From assembly GCA_019022495.1 (NCBI GenBank), contig JAFEKR010000055.1:124001-188000 (forward strand): a DNA stretch of 64,000 bases, read 5' to 3'. This document shows, piece by piece, positions 36,641-46,143 of the stretch. The notes beneath the pieces are model-generated. The model was not told the DNA's origin. It was given only the letters and a program-made list of their open reading frames with translations, and ran no database searches. The position numbers were made by a program, and so were the translations under genes. Source of the DNA: Epichloe hybrida. Taxonomy: Eukaryota > Ascomycota > Sordariomycetes > Hypocreales > Clavicipitaceae. Each line of letters starts with the position of its first letter. The first letter of the stretch is position 1.

Positions 36641-36938
36641 AAAACAAAAACCTGCAACCACCTCCGGTTATTATTAACCACCTGCACCCTCAGGCTGCGT
36701 CAGGCACGGAGGGAGGCGCAGGCGAGAAAGACGATTCTTCTTCTTGGTCGGTTCGGGCCGCACACCACACTGGCCAGATCTTTCACGGACGTACGGAGTA
36801 CTCGCTCACAATTTGTCTGCAGCAACAAACGCTAATCGCGCCACGCCGAAGCCGAGCCGAGCGCAGCTCTGGTAAAGTCGGTGAGCAAGCTATTCGGGGT
36901 TCTCATTTCGTGATGCCATCCATGATATACAATCAATA

Positions 36939-36993
36939 CCAGACCAGACCAGACCAGACCAGACCAGGCCAGACCAGACCAGACCAGGCCAGA
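36939..36993. repeat. CCAGA microsatellite
   Basis: About eleven pentamer units, two with GGCCA variants. Confidence 0.9.
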
Positions 36994-38861
36994 GGCTCTA
37001 CTCCGTCTCCGTACAACAGGGACGTCACCACGATTCGAAACACTTGCACATGCATCTGTCACAATATCACATCACACACATAACAACACTTGGTCGACGC
37101 GGCACGCAATCCGCAATCCGCAATCCACAGTCCGAAAAAGCTCCGTGCTAAGTAGGGCTGGCAATGACACAATTCTCCTGCGGCATGGTATGAGGTCAAC
37201 TGTTATCGCTGAATGTCCATGGATTGTCATACCAGCCAGCCCCGGCCTGGCTTTCCTTCGTCCGCGGTACCACGTGTACCAGCCTTAGTGTTCTCTCGGC
37301 CCTAGAAGAAGGAAAGAAAAGGCAGGAGTTGTGTGACTCGATTTGTCCACCTCATGTGCGGCGCGTCTTGACAAAGTGACATATGTTATGTGTAACAAAA
37401 AAATCTTGCCAGACCCAGTCAGTTCCCGCTTGGAATGGCAGTTCTCGATGAAACCATATGAGAAGGATCCCGACCGTGGATCCGGTCACGGCGGCGTACC
37501 AGGATGCCTGCCAACCATGATAGGGTCGAAATGTCGCAACAACATGGCTGCCTTCTTCCGCCGCCGACAGCACAGCACGACACAGCACGACACAGCACAA
37601 ACATTTAACTTACTCCGTATTACATAACAGTTGACAGAGGCTTGCAGGTGGTGGCGTCTGCTGCGGCGTGGAGCATGGTTACGTAATTCGCGTTTGACGT
37701 TCGCCACGGTTCGCCACGTTCGAGACCGACCCCTTTTTTGTGGGTCCTTCTCTGGCTGGGTCTGCAGAGTCCGCTTTTTTATTTTATTTTTATCTTTGCT
37801 TTCACGCCATCTTTTTACGGATCCGTATGTACAGCACATTATTGGCTTCGGCACTGGGAGACTCGCCCGGCCTGCCTTTCCAGCATACCATGGTTTGGCC
37901 TTCCAAAACAGCGGAGACTCATTCAGTACTCCGTATTGACCCAACGATGGAACCTCTGCTTTGCCGAGTGTCTGTTGCGTGGGCGGATACGAGCAAGGTC
38001 CTCCGTACTGAAGAAGTTCCGATCAGATTAGGAAAACCACCATTGACTACTCCGTAGTCCGTAGCTCACCGACCACTGACCATGACCATGGGCGTGGACC
38101 TCGACTGACGCAGTGACGCAGTGACGCCGTGACGAGGCATTTTCCTCTCAATTCAGCACCGAGATATCCGTTCCTTGGAGGGGGCAGAAGACGCCGAGCC
38201 CACTCAAGCTTGCGGGTCCTGCCGACAACCTGGAAGCTTGGCTGACCTGACAATATCTGGATCCCTAGTATTCCGTACGGAGTATTATTAGCTTCTCACG
38301 CTCTGTTGTTGCGCGTCGCCGCAGGGTCGAGGTGGGTTGACACTTGACAGCCCCACGAACCGTCGATGCCTGCTCGTCCTTGTATCTATCTATGTAGCCA
38401 TCTACTCCGTATTCCGGCGGCCAATAGATCTTGATGAACACTAACTCGTGTCCGTGTGCGCGTACACGTACACGCACGCTCACTGTTAACTCGCGGCTTT
38501 CTCTCGCCCCACCAGAAGTTGGATGCCGGCAAACCGCTGCGTTGGTGTCATGAATCCCAAGACGACTCCCACTTTCGAAAAGGGGGCCCAGAATCACGCA
38601 CTTCCCACGGTCAGCAATGACCAGACACACGAGACTGTAATTTGGCACCAGCATGTACTGTACCTACCTACCTATCTTTCAAAACTTGCTGACCGAGTCA
38701 CCACCTCATTCATGACCGTTTTCATGCCAATAGTGTTGCCCTGTGTCTCGCCCTCCGCCAGTCTTCTGCACTGCGAGGGCGAAACCCTTTCTTGACTGCA
38801 TTCTCCGGGTGCTATGTGTAGGAAGAGCCAGCTTTTCGGTTTGACGGTGTGCGTGCGCGAG

Positions 38862-38893
<32 letters not shown>

Positions 38894-39137
38894 TGGCACA
38901 GCCGTCATGCAAGCCGGTTGCTGGATGGTTGCATAGATGCAGAAATCAAGATCGGTTCAGGACTCACTCATATTGTTTGCCTATCGCCCTATAGAATTGA
39001 CGTGATTATATTACTGGCACGCGAGACGTGCTTTTATGAAATTGATGAAATCTAGAGCTTCGGGCAGGAATAAAAGTCTGTCAAATAGCCAACGGGAGAG
39101 GAATCTATCTAATGCCAATGCTTCAACAGAGTATGCC

Positions 39138-39168
<31 letters not shown>

Positions 39169-39564
39169 CTGAGACTGGAAAAAACTGGAGACACGAAATT
39201 GGGGTATCACTCCGTCATTGACAGAACCGGAAAAGAAAGAGGCCAAAAGCTGCTTCGTAATCTATCCATGTTCCCAGAACAAAAGGGTATCAGGCCCCGA
39301 AAGAATCAATGGTTACGCAAGATCCAAAAAGGAACACCATCTCACTCAGCTCTTTTCTCCTCAATTCGATTCCCCGTTCTTGTTTGCACGGCATTGAAGC
39401 AAAGAAACGCGGGGTTTCCTGCCTTTTCCCCGTAGTGGTGGCTGCATGCTTTGTGCTTCGTAGCACGAGTCACCTTTTCATTTTGAGGGGGCCGAGGAGG
39501 GGGGGGGGTTTCTTTGCTCGCAAGGGTGCCTGGACAATTACATGCAACAAGCGCGCAACACCTC

Positions 39565-41694
39565 TCAGCGGAATTGGAGCCGGACGATGGAAAAGAGCAT
39601 GTTCTGTAGCACGTGCAGCATAACAGCCACACATGTAGGCAACAGCTCTGGCCACACCGTAAAGTCCAGCTTTCCCTCCAAACCGACATCAACGTCGAAG
39701 CAAAGCTTGATGAGTAGCCGAACCGCCAAACTGGCCACCAGCTCGCACGCCCAAGTCACCGAGGATGCCCGAAAGGTCAGCTTGAAGTCGTACGGCTCGT
39801 CGTCGTGGTCAAATGCAAAGTGTGGATACACGGCTTTGTTTGCACCGTAGTGCAAGACGGCCACGCTGCCCAGAAAGGTCGCCATGGAAGTGTTCTCGGC
39901 GAGGAATCGTATAAAGACATTTCGCGCTTGTATCTTTTGGTATGAGCCGTAGCTGAGGCCGTTGAGGCCTAGGACGGTGAGAACGCGATGGAAAAAACGC
40001 GTCATCATGATGGGAGTCAACACGACCAGAGAGGTGGATGAGAGGATTTGAAGAATTATAAATTGTGTTGGTGAGCGGAGCCGAGCGTATAAAGCGCGGA
40101 CGTAGGTCTGGTAGGTCAGCATAAAGTAACTGTTGTACACGTGTTAGCTGAGCCACTTCCATCTTTTCGTGATCGACACGTCCAGCCATGGGATGGCGAT
40201 GTCGGGAATTGAGGCCCTTGATAGTGGCATAAAACGGGAGCGCTCTCTAGAAAAGACGTACAGCTTAAAGACCCAACTCAACGGGTAGCTTCCGACTCGC
40301 TCGCCCTCTCGAATACCCAGGACCCAGCCTGTCACAGCATCCAGCAAATGCACCGTTGCCACCCATCCGTACACGTACACGACCGTTTCCAAGTTGCCGT
40401 GGGGCAGCGTGCGCAGGTATAGCTCGGCGTATGCCTCCCCAATGACATAGACCATGAGGCCGACAACCAGGGCAACGCAGAACCACAAAAACCGTACAAA
40501 ACTAGCTGGTAGCCACAGCCGTCTCATGGCCACTCTTTGGCCACGGGGCGGCGGGTTTACATGGAGCATGTCGCCTTCCGCATCCGCACAGGGGTGATTA
40601 TTGCGCCTACGCCTGTCCCGCCTGGCGGGTAGGGTTTCAGGTTCGCCGGTCCACCATGAGGTGGTAAAGATTCGTTGCGTCTCAGATAACGAGTGCCGAA
40701 GGCTAATGTGTCTTTCATTTGTCATGAGAATGAGAAAAGCGACAGCCACAGGCGTGGCCATGATGATGAAGGTCCACGAGATCCAAGACGTGTTGTGAAT
40801 GGTGAGAAACCGGGTCTCGGGGAAATAATAAATGGGGATAGGAACAGCAATTGACAAGATGGCGATGAGGAACACGGTGAGCGGGAACCCTAATGACTGC
40901 GGCCACCAGTTGAGACTATACAAGTTGAAGACTTTGGTTATCCATATCAAGGCTGTGAGATTGTAAAAGCCATAGTAAACAAACAGGAAGAACCAAAAGT
41001 TGACTTGTACGCGCGCTTCACCACGACCTGGGGTTTTATGGTGATCTCCAGGTTCTTCCGAGGGATCATGGTTGGGCCCATCGTCATTTCCGGGCAGAGG
41101 ATATTGAGGGAAGGGTATGGCACACCATGCAACGGCCTGCAGTCCTTGCGATTAGCACAAATATACGGAGCAGATGGCGCAATATCGATGGCAGACGCCA
41201 GCAATCTAGAGAAAGGTTGGCGGTGACCTGCGATGACGGCGTACAGCAAAAGAGAAAGAGCAAGACAAGGAACCAAGCAGACGTACCAAAACAGCTGGCA
41301 GAAACACCAACAGCCCATATCTGCTCCACCACCTGTCCACCATCCTCTTTACTGCAGTCTGTTTCGGATGCACCCACAGATCCATGATCCATCTTTGCCA
41401 GATTCTCTGACCAACCCAAGCATCTTCGTCGTCGTCTTCGTCGTCTATGGCGTCGTTACCGTCGTCGTTGGATAGTTGAGAGGCCACCAGAGCCCCGTAT
41501 CCAACATGCACGCTGCCTCTTCCATCTCCCGTCGAGGAGGAAAAGCGGTCTGATAGCAGGCCGAGCTGGCTGGACCTGCGACGGGACGAACCCGGTCGCG
41601 GAGGGACAGCACGGAAACGTCCCAACAATGGGGCGGAGTCGTTGGGTCGAACGCGAGACTCTGTGCCTTGGGTAAACTGGAAGAAGCTGGGCAT
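39565..41694 (-). CDS. Polytopic membrane protein of unknown function
   Basis: The exons are 41694-41287, 41136-40262 and 40129-39565, giving 615 aa. Intron 1 has a GTACGT donor and TGCAG acceptor; intron 2 a GTACGT donor, CAGCTAAC branch and ACAG acceptor; the frame holds throughout. A Ser/Arg/Asp-rich cytosolic N-terminus (residues 1-115) is followed by a first membrane helix after WWSRYGLLVFLPAVLAVAWC, a hydrophilic loop, several more helices (for example FPLTVFLIAILSIAVPIPIY and FLWFCVALVVGLMVYVIG), and further ones in exon 3, about eight in all. It looks like a fungal family without a known role; I cannot name a transporter class. An open frame continues upstream of the chosen ATG without another Met, so an upstream exon is possible. 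Confidence 0.75.
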
Positions 41695-42453
41695 TTGAGC
41701 GACGGGCTTCTTGTGGCCGGGATCGCGTGCCGGAAGTTGATGCGGGAGCCAAAGCTCCCTGCCCGGCGTAAGGTAAGGAGTCAGGAGACGAGCGATGAAA
41801 TCAGTGCAGGCCAGCTGTTGCTATAGTCGTTTAAGGAGTACTTGGGGACATAGTATCGTGAAAATTTGGCCTGCTTCGAGGCGTTCAATGTTGGGTTCCA
41901 GGTGTGTGTGTGTGTGTGTGTGTGATAAATCGCGGCCGGAATGCTCCTGCATGAAATCAACCCGTCGGCAGGCACGGCAGGGAGAGAAGGAGCGTGGCAG
42001 CTGCAGCTTCCGTGACGCGCGCGACTGGCGCCCCTCGGTCAGTGGAGTGGAGCCCATAAAGGCACCGGGTGACGGCAATTGTGGATCGCACACTCCGTAG
42101 ACGGGTCTTGTGACATTCATGACATTTTGGTCTTGGTCAAGGGGAATCTCGGGGAGGAGGGGGGGGGGTTTTTCTGTCTTCGTTTCCTGTCGCAGACACC
42201 ATGCACTTCACTTGTACATGCAATATTGAACGTGGAGTTACACATGTTTAACCTTCCGCTGTTTGAGATGTTCCGCACCTCGCATCGCAGTTCTTAGTAT
42301 GATACATGAAGTCCTTGGCAGGGACTTTGCTTTCGCTTTTCATCACGTCATCCCGCCATTCAGTATGAGTTGACTCGCGCACCGCTTCGCCGCTCCGTCA
42401 CAGCACGACATGAAGTGCTTCGAATGCACCAATCCCCAAGCAATAAACGCCTC
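41695..42453. other. Intergenic region with a GT repeat
   Basis: Upstream side of the membrane protein gene and 3' side of PEX2. It contains a GT array at 41902-41924 and a poly-G run near 42160-42169. A coding-like minus-strand stretch just upstream of 41694 is discussed as a finding. Confidence 0.5.
41902..41924. repeat. GT microsatellite
   Basis: Eleven GT dinucleotides in tandem. Confidence 0.9.
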
Positions 42454-43878
42454 TCAGTCGCCTCCATCTGATCCAAGATCAGAACCAAGATCAGAACCCT
42501 CATCCACTATATCAGAGCCTTCATCACACCCATCGTCATAATCCTCAGCCGAGTTCTCCGCAGACATTTCCTCGGGCTCGGCATTTTCACGGCCAAGTAA
42601 TTCCTCTGCCAAGATACCGCCAGTGATGTCGTCTGTGAATGCGACGGTCTTGGTAGAGATAGGCTTGCAGGTGGGCGAGGCTGGCTCCAGAACATCTCCG
42701 CTCCATGGCTTGCATTCATTAACATGCTCGCCACAGCGCAGACATGTCCAGCCTTCGCCTTCTTCGCGTTCGAGTCGTGTGGCCAGACATACGAAGCAAT
42801 AGATGCAACCACAGGGAATCGTCTCGTATGGGTTTGTGACGTCGGTTTGCGCAGAGCCAATGACGCCACTAGAAGCAGCGGCAGCCATAATCTCCGTCTC
42901 ACTCGTAGCCGAATCATTCTGATCTTGGTAGCAAATGGCACAGGTTCGTTCTGGGAGAAAGCCGTACTCGCCACTGGCTGACTTTTCCCCTTGTCCGTTC
43001 GTATTGATGATCTCTTTCGTCTTCCTCCATGTTTTGCTCAGCCAGCGTCGCCATTTGTTGATTCCGATTAATGGCAGAACAAACAGTAAAAACTCGGTGA
43101 AAGCATGCCAGACGAGCTGCCGGTTGAGATACTCGAATGAAACCTCCCGGCTCACCTGGCTTGTCGGAGGAGCAAGCCGCATCCTCAGGATTCTGTCCAG
43201 CAGTGTTCTGTAGCGACCATGCAGGAGGAAGCCCAAGAAAGAGGCCAAGGCTGCAGTTGAGTGCATGGTCGTGAGACGCGATGTCCAGCGAGAAAGATTT
43301 CGAATGCGAGGACTCGGCTGGCCATGGCCATCGTCCTGTTCCAGCAGCCAATCCTCCCACCTCGTCCAGGCGTACTTCCCAAACACGGTTACTAAGCCGT
43401 ACATTGACTTTTGTAGCCTGGATGGTGGTGATAAGACGGGCCCTGGTTGTCTCGCATCGGTGTATTTGAGATTTTGTAGCGCAGCACCATATGTAGCATC
43501 GTGATCCCATACAGTGAGCTTGAAAAGAACGGCTCTCAGTGCCAGCATAATCTCGGCGGACCAGTCGTCTTGTAGGTGCCCTCCAGCAAAGTACTTTAGG
43601 GCATCGCCCACCTGACCCCTCAGGAGATGGACGAGTTCTTCATCAAGGAGTTCGGCGTCCACCTGCGCCACTCTGAATGCAGGCCGTGTGCCCTCCCGCG
43701 AGGACATGGCATCCCATGCCGGAGAGAGTCTGTTGAACGGGAATGGCAGGCGTCGAAGCTGGAAGCCGGCACGAGGGGCCTCTCGCTGCGCAGCCAGTCT
43801 TGCTGCGGCTTCGACTTCGCGTGCCTGGCGCCGCGCTGCAACGCGATGCTGCGCTTGAATGAAGCTCGAATCTGTCAT
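42454..43878 (-). CDS. PEX2: Peroxisomal RING E3 ligase Pex2
   Basis: A single exon encodes 474 aa starting MTDSSFIQAQHRVAARR. The Pex2/Pex12 N-terminal membrane domain occupies about residues 60-310, with LDEELVHLLRGQVGDALKYF, FKLTVWDHDATYGAALQNLK, and GKYAWTRWEDWLLE. The C-terminal RING has CAICYQD, then after an inserted loop IPCGCIYCFVCLATRLE and CLRCGEHV. Pex2 acts with Pex10 and Pex12 as the retrotranslocation ligase that ubiquitinates the import receptor Pex5. The tail is very acidic and ends in a GSDLGSDLGSDGGD repeat. The frame stays open upstream to 44160 with another ATG, but that part reads a GGTTGC repeat as Asn-Arg and is probably leader. Confidence 0.92.
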   Translation of the reverse strand: MTDSSFIQAQHRVAARRQAREVEAAARLAAQREAPRAGFQLRRLPFPFNRLSPAWDAMSSREGTRPAFRVAQVDAELLDEELVHLLRGQVGDALKYFAGGHLQDDWSAEIMLALRAVLFKLTVWDHDATYGAALQNLKYTDARQPGPVLSPPSRLQKSMYGLVTVFGKYAWTRWEDWLLEQDDGHGQPSPRIRNLSRWTSRLTTMHSTAALASFLGFLLHGRYRTLLDRILRMRLAPPTSQVSREVSFEYLNRQLVWHAFTEFLLFVLPLIGINKWRRWLSKTWRKTKEIINTNGQGEKSASGEYGFLPERTCAICYQDQNDSATSETEIMAAAASSGVIGSAQTDVTNPYETIPCGCIYCFVCLATRLEREEGEGWTCLRCGEHVNECKPWSGDVLEPASPTCKPISTKTVAFTDDITGGILAEELLGRENAEPEEMSAENSAEDYDDGCDEGSDIVDEGSDLGSDLGSDGGD

Positions 43879-44573
43879 CGGCAGAGCATCGGACAAATCG
43901 TTGATGTAGGTCCGATGGAGATGGGAGGTGAATGGGTCGAGGCGAGGTTGGGAGAATGCAAATGGCAGCGGGTTGCGGTTGCGGTTGCGGTTGCGGTTGT
44001 GCCCCACTGCCGAGGCCTGTGTCTGTGGAAATGTCCGGTTGTTCCCGCGGGCAAACAGCAACGCGCAAGCTGGTAGGGATGCGAAGCTCTGAGCCAATGG
44101 CGGACCCGACATGCATTGCATGGATGATGGGACACCTGACGGCTTCCCCCCATCGAGCAACTAATAAACGCGCAGCAGTGCGGATTATCCCGTGATGTAT
44201 CGGATGCGCAGTAATCCGTCCGTAGTAATAACCTTACTTAGTAAGATAACTAAGTCCTTAACTAGAAGGGCTAAAAATATGTCATATTCCTAACAGCTTC
44301 AAGGCTGCTTCAAGGTAACTTTATAAAGAACATGACGTGCCAAAGGTACCTCTTCTGTTTTAGGCCCCGTCGCTACTGCGCATTTGATTTGTTTACTGCT
44401 GCGCGTTCAGCCACTCTTTCCATCTGCGCCAACCCTGTCGTCATCAACGTGCTATCAAGGTTCGTTCGTCACAGTCTCGGCCCGCTTCATCAGAGAAGCC
44501 TTTTACAACCCACTACGGACTACACCTGTTGCCTTTCGAGAAAAAAAAAAAAAAAAAAAAACCCCTCCGTACA
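43879..44573. promoter_or_regulatory. Divergent promoter of PEX2 and the C-tail membrane protein gene
   Basis: This 695 bp head-to-head spacer includes the GGTTGC repeat, an AT-rich island (about 44215-44290) with the palindrome CTTACTTAGTAAG, and a run of 21 A at 44541-44561 that ends 12 bases before the plus-strand ATG. Confidence 0.5.
43971..44000. repeat. GGTTGC hexamer repeat
   Basis: Five units, just upstream of the PEX2 start. Confidence 0.9.
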
Positions 44574-45374
44574 ATGTCTTCATCCCAGCGTCGCGGTCCT
44601 TCATTGCCACTGCGGGCGGAAGGGCCCTTACCAGTTGATGGGTCCTGGCGAATGGTGGAAGGTGAACACGACAGCTTCGACACGACGATTTTACCATCCA
44701 CGGGCGACGAGGCAGATGACGGACCTGTTCCTCTTCCCAGCCGTCAGCCTTCCTCTGCCTTCCCATCACAGCTCTCCTCGCAAGGGAACATGAGCCCAGG
44801 GTCGTCGGGGTTCGGATCTCAAGATAGCATCCGGGATTTTGTCAAGTATCAAGATGACGATCAAGTGATCCTGCGAGAACCTTTTCGACCAAGCGTCATC
44901 TCGACAGCCAGCTCTGAGCAGCAAAGAGGATATCGCACCCCGGATCCACAGTTCAAGATGCCCTCGATGCACATGGACGACTCAAGGCGAAGCAGCGGGA
45001 ACAGCTCCAGGACCATCAAGCCCTTTGACATGGGTACGAGCCACGAGGGTGAGGACGAAGGATACTCTGGTAGGAGACGTGACGGGCCATCCAACGGAGG
45101 TCCTGTGGAGAGAAGAAGTCGCCGACGAACGTCATCGTCTGACCATGGCTCCCCCGATCAGAGAATAGCTGACGGTGGTCATGGTTCGAATACCCTGGGG
45201 GCGCTGGGCAGCAACATCGCAGCACTGCTACCGTCTGCGGTGCTTAGAATCCTAGTCTGGGCAGGCGAGATCGCCATCATCGCCTTGGGTTTGGCCAAAT
45301 GCCCTCTGGGGCTGCTCCTCGCCGCATGTCTTATTTTTGGTGGCGCCATCATCGTACAAAACATGGCTACATGA
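44574..45374 (+). CDS. C-terminally anchored membrane protein, unknown function
   Basis: A single exon encodes 266 aa. The first about 210 residues are polar and disordered, rich in Ser, Arg, Asp and Gly, with DGSWRMVEGEHDSFDT near residues 22-37 and a basic cluster VERRSRRRTSS. The C-terminus has two adjoining hydrophobic stretches (AVLRILVWAGEIAIIALGLA and CPLGLLLAACLIFGGAIIVQ) and only four residues after them, so a hairpin or tail anchor with the N-terminus in the cytosol is likely. The start at 44574 is preceded by poly-A; frame upstream reads it as poly-Lys and is not credible. I do not recognise the family. W25-x-x-V28 fits an Atg8-interacting motif, which is a hint only. Confidence 0.7.
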   Translation: MSSSQRRGPSLPLRAEGPLPVDGSWRMVEGEHDSFDTTILPSTGDEADDGPVPLPSRQPSSAFPSQLSSQGNMSPGSSGFGSQDSIRDFVKYQDDDQVILREPFRPSVISTASSEQQRGYRTPDPQFKMPSMHMDDSRRSSGNSSRTIKPFDMGTSHEGEDEGYSGRRRDGPSNGGPVERRSRRRTSSSDHGSPDQRIADGGHGSNTLGALGSNIAALLPSAVLRILVWAGEIAIIALGLAKCPLGLLLAACLIFGGAIIVQNMAT

Positions 45375-46143
45375 TCCATAACGCTCGGCCATATCACCCA
45401 TCTGTCGCCTCCCAGGAACGTGTCGCTGCTCAACATGCCCTTCTGTCCGCCCAAAGGGTGCCGTTAACTTTGGCAATCCCAACGCTAGCGAATAATGTAA
45501 CCGAAGTCATAACAGATAATTAGATTCTTAATAGGGGTTCCGGGCCACATGCTGGCAACATCCTCGGTGACAGGCCACATCCTTAGGACTTGTCAATTCT
45601 AGCACGTAACACCTATAGCCCGACTTGGTGACTTGTTGCATTTTGTTCCTCGCCAAGATGGAATCAAAACATCACTTGTTGACTAGTCTTTGGCTCATAC
45701 TATGCTAAGTAGACCACTGTGTCAATACACTCATATCCAGAACAACTATGCACATGCTCTGTCATTCAGTAACCTATGCTAAACATCCAATCCGCCATCG
45801 ATAAAACAAATGGGTATTGAAATAACAGATGGATAAAACAAGAAATTCCTGACGAGACAACAGTTGCCCCTGCAACATGTCGTGGCCATTAAATGGCACA
45901 TCTCCAAGGAGTAAAAGACGGGTAAATCAAAATAAAATGAAGAGGCTTTGCTCTTCAACGCCTTGTTCCTTCCTTCCATTCCATGATATCCAGCCAGTAA
46001 ATGTCCCATAATACCAGCAGGTTCTATTTCTTAAGACACCCAGAAACGCCGATGCGATGCTTTTATGCTTATTGTGAGAAGGATTTAAATAGCCATTTCA
46101 TTCGTCATGGTTGCCGCAACATCAGGACATGATGAGTGAGCGT
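45375..46143. other. Convergent intergenic region
   Basis: 3' flanks of the genes on either side; AT-rich. I see no gene. Confidence 0.5.

Larger units (their letters stand above)
36114..39564. other. 3.4 kb gene-poor region rich in tandem repeats
   Basis: No gene is supported. It holds many short arrays: ACAGCGACATG (about 36355-36392), GGCACA, AGGAGGC (about 36506-36538), ACCACCTGCG, CCAGA, CACAGCACGA (about 37568-37597), GTGC (about 38863-38893) and a long poly-A (about 39138-39166). ACTCCGTA/TACGGAGTA motifs are frequent (36791, 37611, 37927, 38047, 38274, 38403). Confidence 0.6.
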
